NCBI RefSeq assembly: GCF_000218685.1
Contig: NW_006763296.1
Location: forward strand, 1,818,907 to 1,882,906
Direction: 5' to 3'
Origin: Serpula lacrymans var. lacrymans S7.9
Lineage: Eukaryota > Basidiomycota > Agaricomycetes > Boletales > Serpulaceae
DNA length: 64,000 nucleotides
Made by a program: the position numbers and the translations under genes. The notes beneath the pieces are model-generated. The model made no database searches. It was given only the letters and a program-made list of their open reading frames with translations, and was not told the DNA's origin. Shown in pieces: positions 21,719 to 33,690 of this stretch (position 1 is its first letter; each line of letters opens with the position of its first letter).

Positions 21719-24646
21719 ATGTCGTTGGAAGAAAGTATCAGCTTGGAGGAAACGAACAAGATCCGTATATCTCTTGGGCTTAAACCACTCACTGACGATA
21801 GCAACCCAACCGACGACAAGGAGAAAGAGGCAGAAGAAAACTATGCGAAGCAACGGGAAAGGGAAACAAAAGAGAGAGAATCAAAGTAAATTGATGGTCT
21901 GTCTTGTGACTGTGTATCTCTCTAATTTATATTTTGATCTTTCACAGGAAAGTCTATGACCGTATAGCCAAGTGAGTATCATTCTTACCATTTGTCTTAC
22001 GGTCACTTCCATCTTTTTTCTTGGGCATTTAGACCCATGTACAACACGAGAAGGAGCGCATTTGCTCATTTACTGTTTTAAATAGGGTGAGAAATAGACG
22101 AGAGCTCAATGCCTCCCTCAAGGGTACAACTCTTGGTGACCCCGATGGCGATACAGAGGATACACTGAAATGGATCAAGAAAGCGAAAAAGAGGGAGAGA
22201 GAGCTGGCCAAAAAGCGGCAGGAAGAGTTGGAAAATATGGATAAAGCTTTCCAGGCGGATTACTCTGAAAGTAAGCTCGGTGGTGCTCATATCTTTCCAT
22301 AAAGATTGACTTACCTGTCGTTGCAGAGGATCTCGTTGGGCTCAAGGTCAGCCACGACTTGGAAGAGTTAGAAGAAGGGGATGCGCGTATACTCACGTTG
22401 AAAGATAGCCGCATTCTTGATAATGAAGGTTCGTCCCTCTGTCTCCTCAATATTCCTTGTGGTAGTAATAGGATATCCACACACACAGAGGACGAGTTAC
22501 AGAATGTAGAGCTAGCAGAAGAAGAGCGAACTCGCAAGAACAAAGAGCTCAAAATCAAGAAACGTGATTACACTGGTTATGATGACGAAGAATTCGGAGA
22601 AGGTAAACAGGGATTGAAGCGTGCCATACTGGCCAAATACGATGAGGACCTCGAAGGGGCTCGGGAGTCGGTGCGACCATCTGCTTTCAAAAGATTTTGC
22701 ACAAGACGCTGACAATCATCCAGGGTTTCCGTTTGGGCAGTTCTGTATCCTCTTCAAAAGTAGCAAGAGCCGAAATCGAGCAAAACCTCGCCTCGGTTAA
22801 CACATCCTTGTTGTCCATAGATTATGCTAGTAAGTTGTTCGCAACTCATGGATAGGTTTTTTCGTTGACAAAACATGGAACAGAAAATCTGGAAACGGCT
22901 GATTATCTTCAGGAAGGAGATATCGGCTTCAAGAAACCAAAGGTACGACTTATCTGTACCCTAACCTTTCCCATCTTCATTTCTCTTCACAGACTAAGAA
23001 GAAGCGTTCATCACGTCGCGCGCCAATTGACAGCGAACTGGGTCTTGCTAATGGTGAAAACCAAATGGATGTTGATGAAAAGCCTATCGTACCTCGTCCT
23101 CGTAACCTAGATACAAACTTCGTAGATGATGATGAGCTACAAGCCGCTCTCGCTCGTTCCCGACGAGCAAAGATTCATAGACCAAAGAAACTGTCTCCAG
23201 AAGAGATAGCTCGTAAAGGTTTGGCTTTCGACGTCGAATTTAGAGTTGGCACTGATGTTATACGTATAGTTGCGGATCAACGTGCGCGCGAAGCTTCTAT
23301 CAATGCTGATGATATTATTAAGATAGAAGATGGGGACGAGGAAACAGGTGGAGCTGGTCTCACTTTCGACGATACCTCAGAGTTCGTTCGAGCCATTTCT
23401 TACAATCCAAATGCCATCAAAGCTGAGCCTGTGGAACCCACGGCTGTCAAGGCATCTCCGAAGCCTCGATCCGAGTCTAGAGATGTGGAGATGGATAATA
23501 TAGATGAACCTGTGGAGGAACTTGAAGCTGGGGAGGTTTCCGTCAAGGAAGAAGAAGATGAGGAGGCTATCCTGAACGCAATTGAAGATGCAATCAAAGC
23601 TACAGAAGCAGCGGAGGTCGCAGCAGCTGAGGGTCGAGATGACGTAGGAACATCAACGGAACAAAATTTCGGTTCTGGAATGGCAGCAACGTTGAACATT
23701 CTGCGGCAGCAAGGAATTTTATCGCAACCATCAGCGGACGGTACGGATAGGGAACAAGTACAGCTACAGAGGGATTTGTGGTTAGCAGAACACCGCCGAA
23801 GACATGCACAACGAGAAATTGATCGTCTACAAGCTCGTGGGGCTAACAAGGATCAGGCCACGCGCGAGTACGAAAATCGGCTTCGCGAACAGCAAGAAGC
23901 TCGTGCAAACTTGGAGATGTTCAAGAACTATAAGCCTGATGTCAATATTGTTTACTATGATGAATTTGGTCGTGCTCTCACGCCAAAGGAGGCCTGGAAA
24001 GCACTATCACACAAATTCCACGGTAAAGGATCAGGGAGGATGAAGACGGAGAAGAGATTAAAGAAAGTCGCTGAGGAAAAGAAGAAAGAAGCTATGGCTA
24101 GCGGAGATACACCTCTCAGTATGAGCAAAGCCTTCCAAATTCGCCAAGAGAAGACGGGACAAGCCCATTTCGTCTTATCTGTAGGTAACAGAGGGTACGT
24201 TTTGTCGCCCATCTTTCTAGTGTTTATTTAATTCATAATTCTTGTTCAGTGCTGTTCCACAAGCCACAGAATTCCTTGACCCACAGCCTCTATCAAAGGG
24301 CAAGACAGAAAAGACGAAGAGCAAGAAGAAAGAGGCTGCAAGATCTTCTACGTCTCAAGTTCTTGAAGGTGGCTTCATTACCCTTCCTGCACCACAGATC
24401 AATGGCACTGGCCCTAGCTCAGCACTTTCTGGATTCTCGTCTGTAGTCCCTACGAATGGGTCTGGTTCACCTATGCCTACAGCGAAGCCTGGCTTCTCGA
24501 GGATTTCGTCAGCTGTAGATACACCTTCGCATTCACAGAATGGTACCCCTGTACCAGGTGATCGTACGAAGGTGGCGTTTGGATTCGGGACTAAAAGGAA
24601 GGCTGGAGAGGAGCTCAAGGACTCACTGCCTCCGAAAAGGCGATGA
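21719..24646 (+). CDS. SNU66: SART1/Snu66, U4/U6.U5 tri-snRNP protein
   Basis: Nuclear pre-mRNA splicing factor of the tri-snRNP. ATG 21719-21721 opens MSLEESISLEETNKIRISLG followed by LKPL, the SART1 signature. Then VYDRIAK, NRRELNASLKGTTLGDPDGD, KWIKKAKKRERELAKKRQEE, DLVGLKVSHDLEELEEGDAR and ILTLKDSRIL, and KRDYTGYDDEEFGEGKQGL with ILAKYDED. The long exon 23065-24231 has acidic and coiled-coil stretches plus the conserved block NLEMFKNYKPDVNIVYYDEF, GRALTPKEAWKALSHKFHGK, GSGRMKTEKRLKK. The final exon ends AFGFGTKRKAGEELKDSLPP then KRR. At least six short introns are read. Length and order match SART1 proteins, with no disabling change seen. Confidence 0.93.
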
Positions 24647-25158
24647 TGGTTGACTTTTTTTTTTGTATCCATATGTTGTTTTCAGGTAACATAATGTGTA
24701 AAGTTTATATGAAATTGGCGCTACTTTTAGCTGAGCATGTTTGTCTCTGCGCCTCTACTTTGGCCCATTGTCAAGACTGAGAACAAGCTTGGCTATCACA
24801 GTACTTAAACACACCGCTACATGTGTATAGAGGGGCCAAACGAAGTTCTTGGCATCTTCGCGTATGGCAACGCATGTTACAGGGCAAAGTATCAAGAACT
24901 TGCGAAGTTAAATATTGGCTAGTGCACGACTCGCGTTATCGTTCGAAGGTCAGGGAAAATTCCTCGTGTCCTAGCAATTTGCATTGAACACGTCGAGTAC
25001 AACTAGACATGTTCAAATGATGAGCGCGTTGCAATGCAGTATAAGATGACAGAATTCAATTTAATCGGTGGGGTAATCAGCCTATATGATTGCTGTATCA
25101 TACATAATTTGTAGCACAATTTTTTGAATATCGTACACTGTCTACCAACGGTAGCCCA
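24647..25158. other. convergent 3' intergenic region
   Basis: A short T-run (24653-24663) follows the SNU66 stop. Nothing else recognised. Confidence 0.5.
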
Positions 25159-26772
25159 TCACACTCCGGCTTTGACAGCGGATCTGACATCGTCTTTGAT
25201 ATGTCCCACCAGAAGAACGTCATAAGGGGTAAGTACGCCTCGCTTCGTATCGATATCGATGATCTGCTTTCCAGGAGCGAAAATATTGGTCGTAGCGAAG
25301 AAGTCTAAACCGAAGTCCCCACTGAAAGTCGGAAGCTCCCAGCTATTGAATGCGCCGATGACTTGACCAGGCTCTGGCCATCCCTCATCACCTTCCTTCC
25401 GAGTGGTCTTACGATAATCACCATTTGACATGCTGATGTTTGCACGTATTTCGGTTTGATCAGTTTGCATGAGGGGAATAGTTTTATCCACGACGATCTT
25501 GCAGAAGACATCACCAAAATGCTGTCCAGTGACGTCTGCCCATGAAACTCGTTCCTCTCCGAAAGTCATAGACCAGTGTGCGTCCCCCTACTCTGTTGTG
25601 GTGAACTGCAGCGAAGTTTTAGAAAGGTGCCAGTCTATGGAAGAAAACTACCCGCCGAGAATTTGCTGCTTCATGAACGCAACAAGGTCGTCATTCAGGG
25701 CGATGGTGAATGAGAACCCTGTCTGAGTATCGTTTTCGTTGACATACTCAAACTCCTTGCCGCTTGACTCTCGAGTGTTATGGATTGCAGTATTCAGAAA
25801 CTTGGAGAAATTGTTGCGACGAATGATGATACTGATACTCGCATCGTAACCATCCGGAATAGGATACGAGTTTTGGTTGGTTTTTGGGAAGTGAAAAGCG
25901 CGCTGCTGGTTACCAACAGGATAATCTGAGTCCTTCGTTTTGATATACACGCTAAGACAGCCCACTGTCTTTGTGCTGGAAGCGTAGATGGAAAACGACA
26001 TCGACTCTGGCGTCAAGTATTGTGTGTCCACAGAAGGAGTCTGCTCCACAACTGCCAGAGAATATGTGATGGCGTTGATGTTCTTAGGGTCCATCATCCA
26101 GTCTGCAAGCTTTTCTCGCAAGCCAATAGAAATTTGGTCGCCAGACGGGTCATCTCCAGAACCAGTGTAGTCAATTCGATACTGAGACGAGCCTTCGTTG
26201 TTAAACTGGAATACAACGTGCAGTTTGGCGTCAGGATTATCATCAAAACTGATGACCTGATCTGAATTCTATGAAAATACATCGCTATTAGTCTCGGAGA
26301 AGATAAATAACCTATGAGGCAAAAATACGGTAGGGTCTGTGCCTGCTGTATCTCCTTCGACAGCTTTCACCGCTACCAAAGGCACAGTGGCCACGAGAAC
26401 ATATGAATTCTCAGGAATAGGTATGATAGGCATTTCTTCTCCGGTGTTTGGATTCTTTCCCTGAACTTGATGCGTGCCAGAGAGGGACATGGTAAGGGAT
26501 GATTTACCATCAAGCGTAAAACTGAGTGACGGTGACCCAAGCTTCACGTCCCAATCGATGTAAAACGGTTGTTCGAATTGATCTAAGCTCGTAGTTGTGA
26601 CTTTCACATTGGTTGTAGTAGAGTCAGTTATCCAGAGAGTGTGTAAGATGCCGTTGAGCTTCTCCACAGAGATACTGACGACGACATCCCAGAGATCAGT
26701 TGTGGAACCGGTCCGCACACCATCAACGAGGTCATCGATGGTAGGATAATGATCAAGGGGGTCGCTGCTCAT
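25159..26772 (-). CDS. uncharacterised beta-rich protein, possible TULIP-like fold
   Basis: ATG 26770-26772 opens MSSDPLDHYPTIDDLVDGVR. Exon 1 holds TTDLWDVVVSISVEKLNGIL, FEQPFYIDWDVKLGSPSLSF and SYVLVATVPLVAVKAVEGD. An intron of about 60 bp removes in-frame stops (donor after AGTDPT, acceptor before NSDQVISFDDN). The next exon has KLHVVFQFNNEGSSQYRIDY, GLREKLADWMMDPKNINAIT and FSFTIALNDDLVAFMKQQIL. The last exon starts YWSMTFGEERVSWADVTGQH and ends at TGA 25159-25161. It lacks a signal peptide, membrane helix or catalytic motif. The WDxV..S…LN..L opening and alternating beta segments faintly recall TULIP-type lipid-binding proteins such as bacterial P-47. That is a pattern impression only. 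Confidence 0.6.
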
Positions 26773-28256
26773 GCTGGAAAGTCGTTCAGAGGTTAAGAGA
26801 TATGAGGGCGAATAAGAGAGGTGAGGACAAAGTAAAGGGCAGACGTTCATCCCGTTTTATAGGCAGGCCACAGTAATTTTATTTTTTTGCAGTGTTTGCC
26901 CCCGAAGAAAATCGTACGTGTGGTGCATGTGCCAGTGTGCATATGGAGAATTCGTAGGAGACGATGGCGGCGAACTCCACGGCAGATAATCATAAAGATC
27001 ACCTTCTTTGATGGCGACTAAGCGTTGACATAGGAGTACTGCAGCATGTATCGGCAAAAGAAATGAAGAAGTCACCAAACGATGGATTAGGTATGCTGAA
27101 GCTTACTATGATTTGCTGTCACGACTCAGGGAATTTGGCTACCGTCAGAAAACCAATCACAAACGTTTCCTTTCACGCTTTCATCAAACGGCGCTGAACC
27201 GAGTAAGAGAAGACTTCGACGGCGAAAAGGTGGACCAGGGGGGGCGGTGGAACCGTCAGATTAATAGCTTGTCAGCAATCGTTGGTACCAGTTAAACGGG
27301 TTGGGAAATGCACGACGTTTATGATAATTGGGAATTCAACTCGATGTTGGGTGAGATTGGCAAACACACGGAGAACAAACGTAGTAAGACATACCAGGAC
27401 GTATCACCAGTATCGGTGGTAGTCATCATAAAGTATACATATGACGATACAAACTGTATAGTGATATGTTACTGTCCTTCTAGAATAAGGTGCGAATGAG
27501 TGGACAAACTACCTATAGCATGCGAAGTGACCGAACCCCCGGACTTGCTGATCGACAGCCCATGCACACCGGAGAGGCAAGAGTGCGACTAAGGCAGCGA
27601 AAGCCATAAACCTGGATACGCTACAAGAAATCTCCCGGACCTGCCAGTGTAGGATCCAGGTCTCCATTTCGAAAACCGATGGCACTTTTTTTCGGCGGGA
27701 TTTTAGCTTCGCTGTATATTTTCACGTAACATGTAACGGTGAGCAGTTGGGTCCATATCTGCCCAGGAGGACCATGGCTAAGAAGGATTTAACAAGAACG
27801 ACATTTGTGAAGTGAGGGTCCGGATTTTGATTTGTGTGTAAGCACTACAGTGACATTTTTGTATTAAAATGCAATTCATGATGTGACATGCTTACTGGTA
27901 CTTACATTACATGCAAGGTAATAGGCCAATCAATCACTGTAAAATTGATGTCAAGTATTTTCGTCAGTCGGATCTCTTCTGGAGTACGGCTATGAACTTC
28001 GAAGCTTAAAATCGTTCCAAATTGACAATGGAATTACTGGTACGCAACGTTTCTGTTACCTAAAGCCGGGTCGGCATCAAAAGGTTACCGGTGATTTCCT
28101 CTTTAGTAAGCAAATATGCCTTGGCTTACGGGCTCTTGAAACCCGAAGTCCGGTTTTAATCGCCTTCAAATACTTGCAAGAAAGATCAGAAGTTTGTTAT
28201 CGAAACCATAGAAATTCAGGCATATTCATATTCAGCTCCCCATTGCATCTCCAGGA
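26773..28256. other. intergenic, no gene recognised
   Basis: About 1.5 kb between divergent genes. Small frames (26857-27078 minus, 27113-27295 plus, 27308-27499 plus) have no domain and no clear splice structure. Confidence 0.45.
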
Positions 28257-29763
28257 ATGTCGCCACAGACCTATACCCAAATTGTCCTACGTGAGCGACC
28301 AGTCGGCGATATCTTACCAGACACTTTCACCATCGAATCGAAACCGTTCGATGCAAAGCTCGATCCTGGGTCTGAACAGGCCCTCGTGCAGATCACATAT
28401 CTCTCTCTGGACCCTGCGATGCGTGGTTGGCTGAGAGACACGAGAAGCTATATGCCCCCGGTACAGATCGGCGAAGTGATGCGGGCGGGAGGCTTGGGTG
28501 TCGTGGTCAAGGCGGGCGAAGGGAGCAAGTTCAGCGTTGGAGACCTTGTTTCGGGGACTTTGGGTGAGTATCTCAAGCATTCTGTGCATTTCGGCCTGTT
28601 AATTAATGCGAGTCGTTAGGTTGGACAGAGTATGCCGTTTTGCCAGACAAAAAGCTAACCAAGATCATGTACGTAAATGATCTCTATACACTTGATACGT
28701 TCTCATTCATCTCAGACCACCGCCTGGGACCACCGCCTTGGACTTCCTGAACACCCTTGGAATGCCAGGTTCGTTCTTCAGAATCCCACGTCGCGCATCC
28801 GCTGATGCTTCGACCCCCTCTCAGGAATGACAGCATATTTCGTGAGGCATAATCACGCATCCTTCTTTATCAAACTCACAACATATTCTAGGGACTGCAC
28901 GATGTTGGTCAAATCAAAGCTGGCGAAACTCTCGTGGTTTCGGGTGCAGCAGGAGCAGTAGGTTCCCTCACTTGCCAGCTTGGCAAGGCAGTAGGCGCAC
29001 GCGTCATCGCGATCGCTGGCTCGACCGAGAAATGCGCTTGGCTCGAACAAGAACTCGGTGTAGATAAAGCAATCAACTATAAGAGTCCGACCTTCAAAGA
29101 AGATTTCAAAAACGCCGTTGGGTATTTGGACGTGTTCTTCGATAACGTCGGTGGTGATATACTCGACTTTGCGCTGACGAGATTGAAGAAGGGCGCCAGA
29201 ATTGCGCTCTGTGGTATGTTGCTGTTTTTAAAAGCAGAATTGTAGTGTCTTATCTATTTTAATTTGGGAATAGGCGCTATCTCAGAGTATAGTAAGCATA
29301 CAAACAATCCTGACGCGCTGTGGTCCATCTAATTCTTCCCCAAGATTCAACGAAACCGAAGGGTCTTACGTCGTATCTGACGCTAATCGCCCAGCGCGCT
29401 AAAATTCAAGGTTTCATTGTGTACGTTTTTTTTTGCATGTTCTCCAGACTTCAATTAATTCGCTGAGATCGTATCACGTCCTTCACGTAATTCAGCTTTG
29501 ATTACGAATCAGAATACCCTCGTGCCATCGCTGAGATGGCGAAAGCACTTGCTAATGGGTCCATAAAACGAAAGTTCCATATCGTCGAAGGGCTTGAGAA
29601 CGCACCAAAAGCATTACCTATGTTATTCTCTGGTGGAAACACCGGAAAGCTGTACGTCCTACAGTTCTTGCTCGTGACTCTCGTGACCATTCGTCTGTAC
29701 TGACGATATCTCCTCCTCAGTGTTGTCAAAGTTTCTGACGCCGAGCATCAAGCCAAACTATAG
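28257..29763 (+). CDS. NADP-dependent medium-chain reductase (alkenal/prostaglandin reductase type)
   Basis: Zinc-independent MDR-superfamily oxidoreductase, the class that reduces alpha,beta-unsaturated carbonyls with NADPH in the cytosol. ATG 28257-28259 opens MSPQTYTQIVLRERPVGDIL. Then QALVQITYLSLDPAMRGWLR, IGEVMRAGGLGVVVKAGEGS, DLVSGTLGWTEYAVLP (spliced), GMTAYFGLHDVG and the Rossmann nucleotide loop VVSGAAGAVGSLTCQLGKAV. Further on are INYKSPTFKEDF, LDVFFDNVGGDILDFALTRL, GFIVFDY, a last block GLENAPKALPMLFSGGNTGK, and VVKVSDAEHQAKL before TAG at 29761-29763. The NVGG and GAAGAVG motifs define the family. Six or so introns of 50-70 bp are read and no defects were seen. Confidence 0.9.
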
Positions 29764-30019
29764 TTCATCTATGAGATACGTTATCTTGATATCCGCTCAT
29801 TTCTTGGAATCGCCCCCAATCTCCCAAAGACAAGCAGTATGTAGGATAATAACTGTATTAGCTGTTGATAGGTATGAGCACATTTGCGTATTAACCAACT
29901 AAGGTATCCTCTCCATCAATTCCTTTAACAATCAGCATCGTATCTCAGACAAATAGGATAGGACCTCTCCTTGAACGAACTCGTGGCAAACCCTCCCAAA
30001 AACATTGAGCGGATTGTAA

Positions 30020-31628
30020 TCAAACACGGGTGCCTGTGACTTCAAGCACCTGCGTGGCATCTTTCTCAAGATGTTCGTCCATATCATATTGCGAGGATGA
30101 GAAGTTGCCAGGTTGAAGACCACCTAAATAGCCTGGAGGTGCAAGGTCATTATCGTCGACATATTTTTTATGTGCGCTGAGATACTGTATATGCACAGGC
30201 GTCAACGCTGTGTGGGAAGATGGGAGAAGCCCGTCAGTAGTCTGGCATTTGCAAGGGAATGATGAGTGGGTGATACGCACTTCGAGAGGAAGAGCCCAAG
30301 AATGTCTCGTACACCAGAGCAGCAAGTATCGTCGCAGGGATATTGGTAAGAGCGGTGATAGCAGCATAACGACCTCCAGTGGCTCGTGTCCCCCAGATGG
30401 TCATCGCCATGAGACGAGCACCGATATCACGGCACGAGTTGGCAGCAACTGGAAGAATGAAAGTCGTCAGTGAGTGCTTGTTCGTCAGTGAGATTCGTGA
30501 AAATGGCATACGAGAGGTTGGCGAGTAACCCCAGACGGCGATACCGCTATAACATAACATTGCAATTGTGGATCAGAACGTTAGTAGAGTTCCGAGAGTG
30601 ACATACTAAGTAAACCCTATGATCCATGGAGCGAAGGCGGGAGGTGCGAGGTGGTTTGTGGGGTCGAGGCATCCCCATATAACGAGACCGATAGCGAAAT
30701 CCTAGAGGTATAGTCAGGTCAATATGCTATTAGCTAATCACAGCACACTCACGGTAACAAATTCATTGAGCAGTACTCGGTGAAGATTAGTCGTAGGAGA
30801 AACATAAAGTGCAAAGACTCCGGCGGGACCATTAGGTGAGAACATAACAGTATCGTACAGCCCCTTTGCTGACAAAACTTCCTCTGCCACCTACATCACT
30901 AGTGAATCAGATGTTTCTGTCAAATTTACTGAGAGACATACGTCAAGCAAGTCCTTCCATTGGACGTATATCACGAGGCATGCGATGTATGCTCCAAGAA
31001 TCTGAGCAATGATGTACCTATGTGGCGGGTGCTGTTAGCACTCCGGCCTCGCGCTATGTGAGGCCTCGTGACCCCTTCCAAACGCACCTCCACGTTTTCC
31101 GCAAAGGGAAACCTTTGAAAATGGCAAATGCGAGAGTCACAGCTGGGTTGAAATGGCCGCCGGATGTCGCCCCGCAGATCGTCACTGCAAGGACGATACC
31201 GATGGAATATGCGAATCCGACCGTGTGCAAAGCTAAAGGATCGAAGGTGAGCACCAAATCGCCAGGGGGTGCCTTGACATGCTCAAATTTGAATTTGTAC
31301 GTACAACCAAGTCCAGTTTGACCAGTGAGCGTCCCGACCACGAAGGAAGCTGTAGCGCCGACACCTGAGAACGTTCGTTTTAGCAGCCTACTTCTTTTAA
31401 AGAGTTCGATTCAAGTATCGGGACTGACCAGCGTACACGTAGAAGAAGACACCGAGCTGGTTAGACAATGTGAGTAGGGGAACGGGAGATGGGAGGGAAA
31501 GGCAACATTACCATCTCTCCCACCGATTCTGCGAGCCAATGGGCCTCTCTGTGTTTATACCTCTCCCAAGTAGTCATAAAGCGTGGTCTAGACTCTATGT
31601 CGCGCAGGTACACCGTAGGGGAAGACAT
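30020..31628 (-). CDS. aquaporin/aquaglyceroporin (MIP channel)
   Basis: Membrane channel for water, glycerol or small solutes. ATG 31626-31628 opens MSSPTVYLRDIESRPRFMTT. Then HREAHWLAESVGEM, FVVGTLTGQTGLG, and TVGFAYSIGIVLAVTICGAT leading into SGGHFNPAVTLAFAIFKGFP with the first NPA box intact. Next come AQILGAYIACLVIYVQWKDL, LLNEFVTDFAIGLVIWGCLD and APPAFAPWIIGFTYGIAVWG. The second pore loop VAANSCRDIGARLMAMTIWG has N-S-C in place of N-P-A while keeping the following R-D-(I/L)-G. The sixth helix is AAITALTNIPATILAALVYE. The cytosolic tail ends LEVTGTRV at TGA 30020-30022. The extra loop after the first transmembrane pair (YKFKFEHVKAPPGDLVLTF) is longer than in classical aquaporins. Converges with the MDR reductase gene. 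Confidence 0.88.
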
Positions 31629-32959
31629 ATCGGTGGTGAAACTCGGCGAAGACGTTTGCAAGCTAGGGAGAGGGGGCGAAGAGAAAAGACGGTGCTCCAG
31701 AGAGAGCAGGGATAGGATGGCCAAGTTTTAAAGTCTCGGAAGGGGGGTCCCGTGCAATGGAGTCAGCATCAAGACTTCTGAGAATGAGATTTAAAGGGAC
31801 GACGCCGCTGCCATCCGATCAGGGCTCCATGCATGCAACCGTGGCCTGGGGAATCCCTGATATGGTCGGCACCTGTCAGGCCAATATGGGGTATGTAGGA
31901 CAGTACCCTGATGCCAATAATGTTACAGAAATCAATGTGTAAATGACAAGACTGATGTAGTACGTGAAGGCTTGGAATATCTGGTCCTGGTAACAGGACG
32001 CGTCGTTGGGCGCCAAGGGGTCATTGGTCGTCGTTACTGACGCTGTATGGAGTGCTAAACGGACGAGAGAGGTATAGATTTGCAGAGTGAACAGGTGGCA
32101 TACGTGAAAGTTGTCTACAATTATGGAAAGCCCCATGACCGTCCTGGCGCGGCGCTCAATTGCAGCCGCTGGATGCTTTCAGTCCGAGCTTAAGGAAGCA
32201 ATAATCAGACTGCAGCCGTCAGATGCCAACGCCCATTATTTCACGGGAGACTCATGTTACTTTTCTGTGAGGTTCGGTGGGAATGGCGACATAGGAGGAT
32301 TTGAGGTTCGCTGTGGTCGTCGCAGCGAGTTCGTTCCATATCTCTTTTTCACTCTTTTCGCCCTCCTGAACCGCCACTGTCGCAAAGCCCATCCAGCGCT
32401 GGCACGAGTTCGCGACTCTGGGTTATATCTAGGTTTACTTGGACAATTGACGTTGACATGATTTGCCTTTCACTAAAGCGCGCGTGCACGAGTCAGCACG
32501 ACAGCAGACTTGCCTCGTCTTGTGGACCGCGACGCGAACATAACTAGGGTGGAAGGTCTGCACGAACATGCGCGTGAAGCGTGTTTTTTTTTTTTCAACG
32601 CTAGCATAGCATACGAAGAACCAACGAATTTGACGGACGGACGTGGCGGCTGGATATAGCAGTGAGTTGCCATTTAACGCTGGCTGATACAAACGGTAAT
32701 GTGCTTATCATTTCCTGCGCTCGGTGACTGGTCTGATTCGTCGCTGTTATCTCAGTTTTAACTCCCTCGCCTTCTTCTACGAAGCATGATGTACCCGTAG
32801 CGGAACATACGAGGATAGCTGGTTATCGGATAGTGAACATAAGGTAGCGAAGTCTCTTTCGAAGCTTACTTCGAACTGGAAGGAGCGAGTTGAGTACGCG
32901 TATTAGGTTGGCGAGTTGGTTTTCTCGATAGACTGCCTCGCATACGACAGAGCCACGTA
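31629..32959. other. intergenic with doubtful small frames
   Basis: A minus frame at 31876-32136 (LFTLQIYTSLVRLALHTASV … FTYYISLVIYTLISVTLLAS) is hydrophobic and could be a decayed membrane-protein exon. A plus ATG frame covers 32123-32461 without a domain. A T-run interrupts at 32584-32595. No gene is confidently supported. Confidence 0.3.
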
Positions 32960-33320
32960 CGTCACGGGTATGCTTACCCCCAAATCCCATTTCTCTCCTT
33001 ACCTACTTACCTTTTCTTTCTACAGGTATATGCTGACGAGATGCTTCTATTTTCTGCTAATATGTCGTCTAACATACTCCGTCTTTACGAATTTTACGGA
33101 GTTACACACGTTTGGGAAAGAAATATCCATTTTTGAGCTGGGCATCACCTTTACCTCCGTACTCAGGCCTCGGAGTGCGTTCTTCCTCGTCTCTTTTTCG
33201 TGATATAACAGACCATGGGTTATCGTCATCTTCTCTAAACGGCTACGCATCGCTCAGCATGATTGCTTTCGTTGTACTCAGTGCCACAGCTTGTTGATTG
33301 CTGCGTCATATATCGCCAGG
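32960..33320 (+). repeat. noncoding tandem duplication, unit 1
   Basis: Matches 33321-33690 in order. Shared blocks include TTTACCTCCGTACTCAGGCC then TCGGAGT, TTTTTCGTGATATAA, ATCTTCTCTAAACGG and GATTGCT. Unit length is about 360 bp with many substitutions. Confidence 0.75.
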
Positions 33321-33690
33321 ACGGCATATGATTACCTCAAAGTCCCGTTTATCTCCCCACCCACTTATCTGTTCTGTCTGTACTGACGAAACACTTCTAT
33401 CTTCTGCTGTCATGTCATCTGCCGTACGGGTTCTTTACGAATTCCATGACGTTACACAAGTTTAGGAAAAAGTCATCCTCTTTCGAATTGCGCATCATTT
33501 TTTACCTCCGTACTCAGGCCTCGGAGTACGTCTCTCATCTCGTTTTCGTGATATAAAAGACCAAGGCTTATCGTGCTCTTCTCTAAACAGCCACGATTCC
33601 TCAAGATGATTGCTCTAGCTGAACACAGTGCCTCATGAACAGCTTGTCTCGCTCGCTGCGTCACATATCTCCGGGGATCTACTGCGGCAT
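33321..33690 (+). repeat. noncoding tandem duplication, unit 2
   Basis: Second copy of the unit at 32960-33320, head to tail. On the minus strand both copies encode a similar peptide stretch (LLYHE…LRGLSTEVK), but neither forms a convincing gene. Confidence 0.75.

Noticed and set aside
26270..26300. Stop codon breaking the 25-26.8 kb gene
   Set aside because: An intron of about 60 bp starting at GTATTTTTGCC and ending CATAG removes it in phase; a 12-base intron closer by was rejected as too short.
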